A DNA stretch of 15,526 nt from positions 1-15,526 of the forward strand of contig CALRHQ010000016.1 in assembly GCA_943359415.1 (NCBI GenBank), read 5' to 3'. Source of the DNA: Candidatus Peribacteria bacterium (GTDB lineage: Bacteria > Patescibacteriota > Gracilibacteria > UBA1369 > LOWO2-01-FULL-3). Positions 1 through 8,828 of the stretch are shown here, piece after piece; the stretch's first letter is position 1; every line of letters starts with the position of its first letter. A program made the position numbers and the translations under genes. Below the pieces are notes generated by a model that saw only the letters and a program-made list of their open reading frames with translations, did not search any database and had not been told where the DNA came from.

Positions 1-3000
1 CACCACCACCGCCTCCTCCTCCGCCAGTAGACACTGGTCCGCCACCAGAAGATGATGCTGCTGCCTGAGCTGGAACTGCTGCCTGAGCTGTTGAACCTGC
101 AGAACTATTTCCTTCTGTATCAACCGCTATAATCTGGTATGAATATGCAGTTCCGTTTACAAGACCTAGAATTGTCTTTGTACATGGTGTAACTGTACAA
201 ACCGCTTGAGTGACAGTTGTTGCCACTCCTTGTGTAACATTTGCTTCCCATATATCGTATCTTAACATGTCAACTTCGGTATTTCTCGTCCATGATAGAG
301 TCACTTCTCCATCTCCCGCTGTCGCTGTAACTCCACTTGGTGTCGCCGGCGGAGTCGCTCCACTTGAGACTATTGGAGCAAATGTAGTCAAGTGATCTGT
401 AGTTGTTTCTAGCGAAATTGTAGTCAAATCTGCACCTGTATCAGCGAGTGCTAGAGTTGCAAAAGCTTCTATAGTTACGTCAGGAATTATATTCCCTGCA
501 GAGTCATAGTAAGTAAATGTCGTAGGCATTACGCTCCAATTGTCCGTAGTTTCGTTCATATAAGCAATGTTCACATCTACAAGTTCCGCCATTGTATCAA
601 TACCTTCGGCTATCATTTGTGCCGGCGTATATTCAAACTCTAAATCCACATTGTTATCAAAACTATTTATTGAGCTAGAGTCATTTGTAGTTGTGCATGA
701 AATATCTACAGCCGTACCGAATGGATCCGCTGAAAGTGTTGTGATTAATTCATTTGTTTCGTCAAAATTACATACTGCATCGGCATCCACTGCATTGGCT
801 GGAATTATGGCATTTATGTCCAAACCGTCATCTGCAAACTGGTTTGCATTGCCTGAATCTACTGTTGTGGTAGCAGGCTCTGCCAATGTGACAGTCGTAG
901 AAGGAAGTTGAATATTTGCAGCAGTAACATTTGCACTTGATGTGTTTGCACTTACAGTTGTTACGGATTCGATATATCCATCTGTTACAGCTTCTACAGT
1001 CCAAATTCCGTTACTTACATTTAGTTCGTAAGTACCATCAGCAGCTGTTTCAGCTATTGCTGTTCCGCCTCCTGACATTGTCGCATATACAAGGGCTCCT
1101 TCCACAGGAAGCCCTGCAGAACTCGTGATCGTACCAGTGATGGTTTTATCAGCTTCATCCAAGATAATATCCTGATCTGCCGTACTTGTTGTGATTGCAA
1201 TATCTTCAGGTGTACCAACGTAACCTGCCGCTTCGGCTAACATGCTGAAAGTTCCATCCGGAAGTTTAGCCGTATAATTACCATCTGAATCTGTTACTAC
1301 GCTAAATGTATCCTGAGTACTTGCGTCCACAAATGTGACCAAAGTATTTTCCACACCTACTCCGGTATCTTCTATTGTTCCTGTAACTGTATTTAAATCA
1401 GGAAGAGTGATCGTGATATTGTCTCCCGTGCCATCTATATTAATTTGCTCTGTAGTAACAGTAACTCCATTTGGAACATTGTATTCAGCTCCGGTAATAG
1501 CTACATTTGTTTCATCAATAGGTAAATCAAGATCAATATAGATTGTCCCCTCAGGTAATGTGGCTGTTGCCGTCAAAGATCCCGCAGGAATCACCACATC
1601 AGTACCCATACCTGTTGAGCTTTCAAGACTTATATATGTATCTGCGCTAAGAGTTTCCTCTAGAGTAATAGTGAATTCCCTAGGTGTTCCCAATGAGGCA
1701 GGAGAAACTGTTTCCGCTCCATCAACAACTTGAGTTGTCTTTGCGATATTACCTAAAGTTGGAGACCATACTTCAATAGTATAAGCATCTGCGTCTATAG
1801 GTACACTCATTGTATAAGTTCCATCCGTTTCTGTTATCGCTGTATTCGTGTAACCATCCGCATTGTGTGCTGTTACAACCACACCTGAGTCTTCTGTTGT
1901 ACCGGGAACGGAAATAGTTCCGGCAATTGTCCCAAGAGCATCTGACGATAAAGGCTCAAAATCTTGTCCCGTGAAACTTTCTGTTGTGACAGTCAAAGTC
2001 TTTGATTCTAATTGTCCCAATCCCGGAGCATGTGCTTCAACTTTCCATGTTCCTGCTTGAGGAATGTATAATATGTAATTCCCTGATTCATCCGTGAATC
2101 CGTTAACAGGTGGACGTTGAGCATCTGTTCTATGTGCCCACACTCCTGCTCCGGTTATTGCATTTGTTCCGTCGCTGACACTACCTGATACTGTGATACT
2201 ACTTGATGAATTGAACTGCATTGTGAGCACCAAAGGATTTGCCCCTGTGCTACCTGTTGATGCTACTGAATCTCCGTCCACGTATACATTTCCAGCCACA
2301 TCAATTCTTACAGATTTGTCCTGTCCAGGTGGCATACCCGGAATGAAAGCTCCGACTCTGTATGTTTTTTCTTTTGATGCAGGAATAGTAAATGTTCCAT
2401 CAACACCGATAGTTGCATCTCCTCCAAATCCTCCGGCTGAGAAATCAGCAAAGGCTTTTCCTCCTGTGATAGCCGTTCCCGCAGAATCTTTAACTATACC
2501 AGAGATACTTGCATTAGGGGCGGCGACAGTAAATGTGGTTGTGCTCAAAGCTGCTCCTCCGATATTTGTAGTAGTTACATTTACATTTTTATTCGCAGGT
2601 GGAATCCATTCCATTTTTGGAAATGCAGAAAATGATCCTTTTGGCATTGCAGGGCCTATTCCAAGGTTTATCATTCCAGGATTACAAACATACATACTTA
2701 CAGGAGTTGCCGCAGAATCTATGACATTTTGTCTTGTCAAGGTTTTAACAAATCCTCCCATTCCTGTTGTGTTCCATCCAAAAACGTCAAGACTATCCCC
2801 GAATCCAAGACTTGCGATATTTCCTATATTGCTGATGTTTATACTGACAGGTACTGTGGCACAGTTTGTACCGTTTAGTGTAGTTAATGTTATATTTTTT
2901 GTAGTAGTAGCACTTAATGCATCAATAGTATATTCACCTCCCGAATAACTGTTTGAAGGTTCAACGAATACGCTTACTTTTCCTGCGGCCGCTGTTGGAA

Positions 3001-6000
3001 GATTTGAAAAAAGATATTCTCCAGCATTACTTCCTGCAACTAAAGTTCCCGCGCCGTCCAGAGAGGTTGTCACTTCTTGGAATCCAGCTCCAGGTGCATT
3101 CAAGAATACACGAACACCATTTACCCCCGCACCTCCTGAAGTGATTTGTCCGGAAAGTGTATTTGTACCTGCCTCACTAATAAAGTATGGCATTGTTGTC
3201 ATTGATTGCAACATTGTTCCTGTTGAATTGTATGTTTTGATATCAACCTGATAGCCTGAAGTAGCAAAGTCTTTTGCTTCACTTGGATTTGTAATTCCGT
3301 AAATATCAAAATGCAAGAAATCTGTTGCTTGAGTAGTTGCAGAAAGCTGTACGTAAACTTTTCTAGCGGCTGCTATATATCCCAGACCGTCTTCAAAAGT
3401 ATCATCGGCTCTAACAGCGGCCGCGGTGTCTGTGCTTATAGAACTAGTAACACCTGTAGCAAATTTTGGCGTGCCTGTACTCGGACCATTGAAATCGGCA
3501 TTTGCAGGACTGTATTGATCTTGCATAAGTGCGGAAACTCCTGTTCCTATAGGAAATGTCAATTCAATATATCCACCTGCAGGAATTGCAGTTGTGATAG
3601 GCATATCAATGAAGTAAGTTGTTGTTTTACCTGCCATTGAATTCATAGGACGTGCATTTGTCGGCATTTGCGACTCGGTTTTCATGTTTTTATCCTCCTC
3701 TCCTATCGTGCCTTCATTGAACATTCCTTGTCCTCCACCAAATAATGCACCGTTCATCACTAATCCGCTCCATGATTTATTATTTGTAGCATGGAATGCG
3801 TTTCCGGCTATGTCTGTTATACCTGTGCTTAATCCTATCCAGAATCCATCTCCAGGAGTTAATGTAAATCCATCTATCCAGACTCTATTCTCGCTTCTTT
3901 CATAATGAAAATTAATACCTGAAACCAAGCTTCCTGTTACAGGACTGCCTGTAGTACAAGTAAGTCCGTCAGCCGCAATCGCAGATTGGCTACAAGTCTT
4001 AAATGTGTAGTAAGATCCATTTTCAACTTTGCTTTGAACTAAAGATTCATTGAAGTCTATAGAAATTCCATAATTATCCGCTGATGCATATGCGACTTGA
4101 GGTGCGGTTGTATCAGCCGCGCCTGTCGTAAATGTCTTAGTGATAGCTGAAATTGCCGTACCCGAAATACTTGTTACGCTGGTAGAAAAATTTAGAGTGT
4201 AGCTTGTACTTGCGCTTAAAACAGCAGTGGGTACGAATTCAACCGCATTTGAAAATGGATCGTAAATCACGCTTCCCTCCGTATTTACTGTTCCACCTTT
4301 TTTTAAAGTTACACTTGTAGTTGTAGTAGTACTTGGGTTTAGCGGTGCATTGAAACTTACTCTTGGAATAAAGCCAACCGGTACTGACACTATTACGCCA
4401 CTGGCATTCTTATATGCATCTAGATTTGTACTAAGCAAAGCCGCTGTAATTGTTTTAGAGCCTGTTCCCGTATCAAATGATTGCTCAAAAGGACCCATGT
4501 TTGTAAATCCAAATCCCACGCCTGCCGTACCACCACAACCTTCTGCAGAAGTTCCCGGCATACCAGCAAGAACAGTTCCTTTCGAATCTTTTATATCATT
4601 TTCCACTACAACACAATATCGACTACTTGCCTCGAGAGTGTAGCCGCCAATACATACTGATTCATTTGTAGTACCAAGAACTGTTACAGTAGCCGTTCCC
4701 GCCGGTGTTGATAAGACTCCGTTTACGACTTTTCTGAGATACATATTGCTTGTTGTCAGGTCTGTAGCCGTCATTGGTCTGTCAAAATCCACGATTACAC
4801 AACCGATGTTTGTAGGAATATCTTTTGATCCAGGCATTGGATATCCCATCATTGCCATTGGAGGAAATTCGCCTCCCATTGTTCCCGTAAATCCACCTGT
4901 ACCACCTATTGGAGCTGTTCCACCACCTGTCCCTGTTGTAAATGTGGAACCCCATGTACTTGCTCCGCTGGTTAAAGCTGTCATACCTCCCGGCAAAGTA
5001 GTTGCGGGTGCAAAGGCTTTTGTTACCGAAACGGCATAAGTTGTCGATGCCAATAGCGGCACTGTCGGTGAAAATCGTACACTGTAAGAAGTATCACTTC
5101 CCCAAACTTCAGTAAAATAATTCCATTGTCCTGCGACTGCCGTGCCTCCGCTAGTGATTGAAAATACGCTATCTGCGGCATTTGTTAGAGGAAAAGTTAC
5201 GCTTGTTGTTGGATTTTTGCTTAAGAAAAAGTCGACAGGTGCCATAACCGGCGCATTAGTTTGTCCACTTGGCGGACCATATCCTATGATGGTCATATTA
5301 GTAGCCGCTCCTACAGTGACAGCGTCGGTTGTTGGGCTTGCTACAGCTACCGTTGCAGAATATGGAGTGACCGTTAAGGTTCCTTCTTCACTAGACACAA
5401 CAACCGCTGATAATGTTCCGCTTGTTAGAGTTTTTCCTGTTACTACAGTTGTTGTTTGATTACCTATAGCAACGCCTCCAACTGAATAAATATATCCATC
5501 TGCCGTACCAGCAGCTCCATTTGAAACCGTGTAAGAGCTTGCAGCTGCATCAGTTAAAGTGATCTTAGTGACATTTGCTCCCTCCGTAAGACAAGCTGCA
5601 TCACATGCAGTCGGTCCGACCACAGATATTGCAGTTCCAGCTGTTACCGATACAACAGAATAATATCCCGCAGACCCTGGAATGCTTACGATATCTCCAG
5701 CAGTAAGACCTGTAGTAGCCTGCATATTAATCGTTGACGCGGTATTTGCAACCACCGCTCCAGCCGATGCAGCATGCGTTAGATTCGTCTGTCCTGCAGC
5801 CAAACCTGAAACTTTTATAAGAGTTGAATTACTATATATAACATTTGCAGTTGAACCGATTACCGTAAATGTCGTAGCACTTGCGTCAGTTGACACAACA
5901 TAGTAAGCGCTTGCATTAGCCGCCGATGTGAACTTGACTACGCTGTTCACATCCACCCCGCTATCCTCAACACCAGTCTTTTCTATCAATCCAGTTTGAG

Positions 6001-6733
6001 TACTTGCAACTACGCTAGTAGCATTTGTGTCTATGACAGTATCTGTTGTCGTTGAATTATTCACTAATGCATTTCCCGCATTTACCTGAGTAATAGTTAC
6101 CGTTTCTTGTTTATTTATTTCAGAGGTTGATACCACTCCAAAGTCAGCCTTTAAGTGATCTGCTCCGCTTGTTGCCGCCGCTATAGTAATTGATCTACTG
6201 TCTTGCCCAGGAGGCGTTCCTGCGTCATTAAAGCTTCCTGTGTCCGGCATATTTATTGCCGACCCTTGGATCCATGCAAAGACATTGAAAGTTTCAGTTG
6301 ATGTTACAGTGAAAGTTCCAGTTCCTGTAGCGTCTATATTTACAGCTAAAAGCCTGTCACTTGCTCCTGATACATTGGCTACACTTGTTGCGCCCCAATT
6401 TGTTACAACACTTGATTTTACAGTAACTCCTCCTCCGACAGCCGTTATATCAGCATTTACGCTGCCCCAGTTTGCCGACATTAGTTCAATAAAGACATAA
6501 TCGTCACCTGCAAGTGTTTTCGCAGTACCAGCCTCCACCTTAGAGTTAATGGTAAAGACAAGACTTCCTCCTGCAGACATTGTAGTGGCATCACCGGCTG
6601 CTGTTATCTGAAAATAGTCTGTCGCCGCGATAGCAGCGAACCCTACAGAAGAATTAGTAATGACCGCTGAAAGCATCATCACCACGATTGACACGCGCGA
6701 AACTGCACGTTTAATCCAGTTTGTTTTGGACAT
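1..6733 (-). CDS. Giant multidomain secreted surface protein (C-terminus beyond window)
   Basis: One open frame of 2244 codons with no stop, starting at the ATG on 6731-6733 and running off the left edge. Residues 1-34 form a signal peptide (KRAVSR basic part, hydrophobic VSIVVMMLSAV, then FAA). Four Ig-like (Big_5-type) modules follow, near residues 498-590, 645-720, 790-870 and 881-990, with a Gly/Met/Pro-rich stretch at about 600-640. A polar linker and a beta-rich domain cover about 1005-1180. Six carboxypeptidase-regulatory-like modules (G-x-I/V ... DGxY/F ... xV) begin near 1194, 1408, 1512, 1600, 1780 and 1862. A domain near 1940-2127 has a ZU5-like ending (NWSVMPTTF ... HLTTFAPIV). 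An FN3 module spans 2128-2216, then a Ser/Ala/Gly linker with eight glycines at the edge. The protein is rich in Thr, Ser, Asn and Ala. The likely role is adhesin, stalk or cell-surface structure; no enzyme motif was seen. The anchoring domain is not visible. The plus-strand open frames here are shadows. Confidence 0.88.
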   Translation of the reverse strand, partial: MSKTNWIKRAVSRVSIVVMMLSAVITNSSVGFAAIAATDYFQITAAGDATTMSAGGSLVFTINSKVEAGTAKTLAGDDYVFIELMSANWGSVNADITAVGGGVTVKSSVVTNWGATSVANVSGASDRLLAVNIDATGTGTFTVTSTETFNVFAWIQGSAINMPDTGSFNDAGTPPGQDSRSITIAAATSGADHLKADFGVVSTSEINKQETVTITQVNAGNALVNNSTTTDTVIDTNATSVVASTQTGLIEKTGVEDSGVDVNSVVKFTSAANASAYYVVSTDASATTFTVIGSTANVIYSNSTLIKVSGLAAGQTNLTHAASAGAVVANTASTINMQATTGLTAGDIVSIPGSAGYYSVVSVTAGTAISVVGPTACDAACLTEGANVTKITLTDAAASSYTVSNGAAGTADGYIYSVGGVAIGNQTTTVVTGKTLTSGTLSAVVVSSEEGTLTVTPYSATVAVASPTTDAVTVGAATNMTIIGYGPPSGQTNAPVMAPVDFFLSKNPTTSVTFPLTNAADSVFSITSGGTAVAGQWNYFTEVWGSDTSYSVRFSPTVPLLASTTYAVSVTKAFAPATTLPGGMTALTSGASTWGSTFTTGTGGGTAPIGGTGGFTGTMGGEFPPMAMMGYPMPGSKDIPTNIGCVIVDFDRPMTATDLTTSNMYLRKVVNGVLSTPAGTATVTVLGTTNESVCIGGYTLEASSRYCVVVENDIKDSKGTVLAGMPGTSAEGCGGTAGVGFGFTNMGPFEQSFDTGTGSKTITAALLSTNLDAYKNASGVIVSVPVGFIPRVSFNAPLNPSTTTTTSVTLKKGGTVNTEGSVIYDPFSNAVEFVPTAVLSASTSYTLNFSTSVTSISGTAISAITKTFTTGAADTTAPQVAYASADNYGISIDFNESLVQSKVENGSYYTFKTCSQSAIAADGLTCTTGSPVTGSLVSGINFHYERSENRVWIDGFTLTPGDGFWIGLSTGITDIAGNAFHATNNKSWSGLVMNGALFGGGQGMFNEGTIGEEDKNMKTESQMPTNARPMNSMAGKTTTYFIDMPITTAIPAGGYIELTFPIGTGVSALMQDQYSPANADFNGPSTGTPKFATGVTSSISTDTAAAVRADDTFEDGLGYIAAARKVYVQLSATTQATDFLHFDIYGITNPSEAKDFATSGYQVDIKTYNSTGTMLQSMTTMPYFISEAGTNTLSGQITSGGAGVNGVRVFLNAPGAGFQEVTTSLDGAGTLVAGSNAGEYLFSNLPTAAAGKVSVFVEPSNSYSGGEYTIDALSATTTKNITLTTLNGTNCATVPVSINISNIGNIASLGFGDSLDVFGWNTTGMGGFVKTLTRQNVIDSAATPVSMYVCNPGMINLGIGPAMPKGSFSAFPKMEWIPPANKNVNVTTTNIGGAALSTTTFTVAAPNASISGIVKDSAGTAITGGKAFADFSAGGFGGDATIGVDGTFTIPASKEKTYRVGAFIPGMPPGQDKSVRIDVAGNVYVDGDSVASTGSTGANPLVLTMQFNSSSSITVSGSVSDGTNAITGAGVWAHRTDAQRPPVNGFTDESGNYILYIPQAGTWKVEAHAPGLGQLESKTLTVTTESFTGQDFEPLSSDALGTIAGTISVPGTTEDSGVVVTAHNADGYTNTAITETDGTYTMSVPIDADAYTIEVWSPTLGNIAKTTQVVDGAETVSPASLGTPREFTITLEETLSADTYISLESSTGMGTDVVIPAGSLTATATLPEGTIYIDLDLPIDETNVAITGAEYNVPNGVTVTTEQINIDGTGDNITITLPDLNTVTGTIEDTGVGVENTLVTFVDASTQDTFSVVTDSDGNYTAKLPDGTFSMLAEAAGYVGTPEDIAITTSTADQDIILDEADKTITGTITSSAGLPVEGALVYATMSGGGTAIAETAADGTYELNVSNGIWTVEAVTDGYIESVTTVSANTSSANVTAANIQLPSTTVTLAEPATTTVDSGNANQFADDGLDINAIIPANAVDADAVCNFDETNELITTLSADPFGTAVDISCTTTNDSSSINSFDNNVDLEFEYTPAQMIAEGIDTMAELVDVNIAYMNETTDNWSVMPTTFTYYDSAGNIIPDVTIEAFATLALADTGADLTTISLETTTDHLTTFAPIVSSGATPPATPSGVTATAGDGEVTLSWTRNTEVDMLRYDIWEANVTQGVATTVTQAVCTVTPCTKTILGLVNGTAYSYQIIAVDTEGNSSAGSTAQAAVPAQAAASSSGGGPVSTGGGGGGGG
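58..90. repeat. Short direct repeat in the surface-protein linker
   Basis: CTGCTGCCTGAGCTG occurs at 58-72 and again at 76-90, an 18-base period. In the minus-strand frame it encodes a duplicated AQAA-type linker segment between the FN3 module and the polyglycine stretch. The period is a multiple of three, so copy-number change would alter linker length without breaking the frame. Confidence 0.75.
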
Positions 6734-6760
6734 ATGTGTTGGTTAGTTATATGAGGTTTT

Positions 6761-6789
6761 GGCTCAAGAAAAAGGTTATTTTTTGAGCC
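6761..6789. promoter_or_regulatory. Inverted repeat upstream of the giant surface-protein gene
   Basis: GGCTCAAGAAA at 6761-6771 pairs with TTTTTTGAGCC at 6779-6789 across a 7-base loop. This gives eleven pairs, one of them G-T. Its near edge is 27 bases upstream of the minus-strand ATG, so it lies in the 5' leader or promoter of the surface-protein gene. It could be an operator or a leader hairpin. As minus-strand RNA one pair becomes a C-A mismatch, which slightly favours a DNA operator. No convincing promoter for this gene was found by eye in 6790-6900. Confidence 0.5.
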
Positions 6790-6921
6790 TACATTGCTTT
6801 GATTTTCTTCTTATGTCTTTATTTTTTCAAATATTTTTTGCTGACAAGTTGAGTAGTCGTTTCATAATTAAAGGCTTTATTCCGTGATTTTGGTCGCCTA
6901 TACATTTCTTACCTTAGCTTC

Positions 6922-6948
6922 CTGGCACTTTCGGTAATAGAGTGCTAG
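6922..6948. promoter_or_regulatory. CIRCE-like heat-shock operator (HrcA site)
   Basis: CTGGCACTT (6922-6930), nine spacer bases, then GAGTGCTAG (6940-6948). The known CIRCE consensus is TTAGCACTC-N9-GAGTGCTAA. The right arm matches 8 of 9 bases, the left arm 6 of 9, and the spacer length is exact. The right arm overlaps the -35 box of the dnaJ promoter, where bound HrcA would block RNA polymerase. In known systems HrcA releases this site when chaperones are titrated by unfolded protein. No hrcA gene is in the window. Confidence 0.78.
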
Positions 6949-6974
6949 ACAAGATTTTTCCCGAAAGGTATAAT
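6946..6974 (+). promoter_or_regulatory. Sigma-70 promoter of dnaJ
   Basis: TAGACA (6946-6951), 17-base spacer, TATAAT (6969-6974). The -10 box is perfect and the -35 matches 5 of 6. The transcript should start near 6981, leaving a leader of only about 13 nt of mostly A and T, with no Shine-Dalgarno sequence before the ATG. Confidence 0.8.
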
Positions 6975-6993
6975 GCATTGGTAAAAAAAATTT

Positions 6994-8145
6994 ATGGCAG
7001 AAAAAAATCTTTATGAAGTGCTTGGTGTCCCAAAAACCGCAACAGATGCGGAGATAAAATCCGCATACAGAAAAGCGGCACTAAAATCTCATCCGGATAA
7101 ACATAAAGGTGACAAAGACGCGGAGCAAAAATTCAAAGAAATAAATGTCGCATACGAAGTTTTGTCAGACAAACAAAAACGTCAGCAATACGACACTTTT
7201 GGCAATGCCGGGCCGAGAAACGGATTTGGAGGAGGTGGCGGTGGTCAAGCCGGAGGATTTGATTTCAATGGAATGAATTTTGATTTTGGAGGAAATGGAT
7301 CTGCAGGATTTGCCGATATATTTGAATCATTTTTTGGTGGAAATGGAGGTGGAGGAAGATCAAAACGTTCAAAAAGAACAGGCCCAATGCGTGGCAATGA
7401 TATTGAAGCACATATAAGGATATCTTTTGAAGATGCTGTTTTTGGATCAGAAAAAGAACTTGAAATCACAAAATCTGATGTTTGCGACCATTGCAGTGGA
7501 CGTGGAGCTGAGCCCGGAAGTAGTATTGTCACATGTAAGGCGTGTAGTGGAACCGGTGAAATAAGATCTGTACGAAATACTATCTTGGGACAAATGGCGA
7601 CCTCTAACATCTGTGACGAATGTAATGGTGAGGGGAAACATCCTGAAAAATTGTGTTCCGTATGCCATGGAACCACTCGAGTGCGAACAAAAGAACGTGT
7701 AAAAGTAAAAATTCCGGCCGGTGTTGATAATGGATCTACATTAAAATTATCCGGAAAAGGTGAAGGTGGTGTAAAAAATGGACCAAGTGGAGATTTATAT
7801 ATTTTACTTGTTGTCGACCAAAGTAAAAAATTCATAAGAGATGGTTTGGACATTCATGGTGAAACAGAAATACATTTGATACAAGCCGTTTTAGGTGATG
7901 AAATTGCTGTCGAAACAATTCACGGAGAAAAGACTATTAAAATCCCTGCCGGAACAAGCGACTCTAAAGTTTTCAAAATTTCCGGAGAAGGAGTCAAAAA
8001 AATAAGCGGACAAGCAGGTGATCATTATGTAAAAATCAAAATAAAAATTCCTGAAAAACTTTCGAAAAAAGAACGTGAACTTTATATTGCTCTTGCTGCT
8101 GAGGCCGGACTGGATACGAAGAAAAGTGGTGGACTTTTTTGGTAA
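6994..8145 (+). CDS. dnaJ: Chaperone protein DnaJ (type I Hsp40)
   Basis: A 383-residue co-chaperone that delivers unfolded proteins to DnaK and stimulates its ATPase. The J domain (about 1-70) carries the HPD motif at H33-P34-D35. A Gly/Phe-rich region follows (about 72-130). The zinc-binding domain has four CxxCxGxG-type repeats at C164/C167, C181/C184, C207/C210 and C221/C224; the last reads CSVCHGTT and lacks the final Gly. The C-terminal substrate-binding domains continue to the end, so this is a full-length type I DnaJ. The ATG follows a strong promoter by 19 bases, with no Shine-Dalgarno sequence. The gene stands alone, with no grpE, dnaK or hrcA beside it, but has its own CIRCE-like operator, so it is probably heat-inducible through HrcA. 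It is divergent from the giant surface-protein gene. Confidence 0.97.
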   Translation: MAEKNLYEVLGVPKTATDAEIKSAYRKAALKSHPDKHKGDKDAEQKFKEINVAYEVLSDKQKRQQYDTFGNAGPRNGFGGGGGGQAGGFDFNGMNFDFGGNGSAGFADIFESFFGGNGGGGRSKRSKRTGPMRGNDIEAHIRISFEDAVFGSEKELEITKSDVCDHCSGRGAEPGSSIVTCKACSGTGEIRSVRNTILGQMATSNICDECNGEGKHPEKLCSVCHGTTRVRTKERVKVKIPAGVDNGSTLKLSGKGEGGVKNGPSGDLYILLVVDQSKKFIRDGLDIHGETEIHLIQAVLGDEIAVETIHGEKTIKIPAGTSDSKVFKISGEGVKKISGQAGDHYVKIKIKIPEKLSKKERELYIALAAEAGLDTKKSGGLFW

Positions 8146-8148
8146 CAC

Positions 8149-8176
8149 TTTACTTTTTTTGTCATTAGTATAAAAT
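8149..8176 (+). promoter_or_regulatory. Possible promoter of the 190-aa membrane protein gene
   Basis: TTTACT (8149-8154), 16-base spacer, TAAAAT (8171-8176), just after the dnaJ stop. This would give a leader of about 18 nt. The match is moderate in an AT-rich spacer, and no clear terminator separates it from dnaJ, so read-through from dnaJ is also possible. Confidence 0.4.
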
Positions 8177-8200
8177 TTCTTTTGTAATTACCTCATTACT

Positions 8201-8773
8201 ATGATTATCACTCTTTCTTGGGATCTTTTTGTACTCGTTTTCTTTGTTGTAATTGTTTCATACAGCTTTATTGTTGGACGAGACAGCACGCTGAAAATCA
8301 TTCTTGGAACTTATGTTTCCATGATTGCCGCTGATGCCGGTGGAACTCTTTTTGCGCAGTACCTTGGTGGCAGCGAAATGTTTGTAAAAATCTTAAAATT
8401 TGCAGCAGTTGGAAATGAACAGGAAGCAATGGTGCTTGTAAAAGTATTAATATTTATAGGATTTGTAATTGTTTTTGCCGTGAAAGGAGCTTTTGAAGTT
8501 GATACTGTTGACGATAGATCTGCTGCTGTGCGTTTTGTTTTGAGTGTTGTTTATGCGATCATGAGCGCCGGACTTATCATAAGCGCGATACTTGTTTTCG
8601 TAAGTGGTATTTCTTTTATTGGCCTTGGAGAGTCGAAAACGACAGTTGTCGCACTTTGGGATGTTTACAATGAATCAGAATTAATCAGATCAATAGTAAA
8701 TAATAGCGCACTATGGTTTTCGCTCCCTGCGCTAGCGTTTTTAGTACAGAGCCTATACACAAAGACCGAATAA
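8201..8773 (+). CDS. Multi-pass membrane protein of unknown function
   Basis: A 190-residue hydrophobic protein that I do not recognise. Probable membrane segments lie near residues 6-25 (LFVLVFFVVIVSYSFIV), 33-52, 78-98 (VLVKVLIFIGFVIVFAVKGAF), 108-138 (a long hydrophobic stretch, perhaps two helices) and 165-185. The only obvious polar stretches are around 60-75 and 99-107 (EVDTVDDRS). The topology loosely resembles CvpA-like small membrane proteins, but I see no motif that would justify that name. The ATG is preceded by ATTACCTCATTACT rather than a Shine-Dalgarno sequence. The gene lies 55 bases after dnaJ and upstream of tRNA-Lys, apparently as its own unit. It ends in TAA. Confidence 0.85.
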   Translation: MIITLSWDLFVLVFFVVIVSYSFIVGRDSTLKIILGTYVSMIAADAGGTLFAQYLGGSEMFVKILKFAAVGNEQEAMVLVKVLIFIGFVIVFAVKGAFEVDTVDDRSAAVRFVLSVVYAIMSAGLIISAILVFVSGISFIGLGESKTTVVALWDVYNESELIRSIVNNSALWFSLPALAFLVQSLYTKTE

Positions 8774-8786
8774 GCTTAAAAATCTC

Positions 8787-8815
8787 TTGCGTTTAAGGCT
8801 AAGGATAAATAAAAT
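8787..8815 (+). promoter_or_regulatory. Promoter of tRNA-Lys
   Basis: TTGCGT (8787-8792), 17-base spacer, TAAAAT (8810-8815). Transcription would start near 8822, seven bases before the mature tRNA 5' end. Confidence 0.6.
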
Positions 8816-8828
8816 GGTTTCGTTGTAT

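Noticed and set aside
1..25. Trinucleotide (GGN) tract as a phase-variation switch
   Set aside because: It encodes polyglycine in frame; gain or loss of units changes linker length but not the frame.
2193..2948. A 251-codon plus-strand open frame inside the surface-protein region
   Set aside because: It lies opposite the continuous 2244-codon minus frame, whose translation shows clear domains and a signal peptide. The plus frame has low-complexity Pro/Val/Ser sequence typical of an antisense shadow. The other plus frames in 1-6733 are rejected for the same reason.
2315..6225. PPGQD motif repeated at about residues 175 and 1467 of the surface protein
   Set aside because: Only five to six residues match and the flanking sequences differ, so I could not establish a real long-range repeat.
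7245..7853. A 202-codon minus-strand open frame inside dnaJ
   Set aside because: It is antisense to the conserved J, G/F and zinc domains of DnaJ, which account for the constraint. No leader or promoter supports it.
8125..8160. AAAGTG/CACTTT with a following T-run as the dnaJ terminator
   Set aside because: The stem is only six bases with a loop of nearly twenty and starts inside the coding region; too weak to call.
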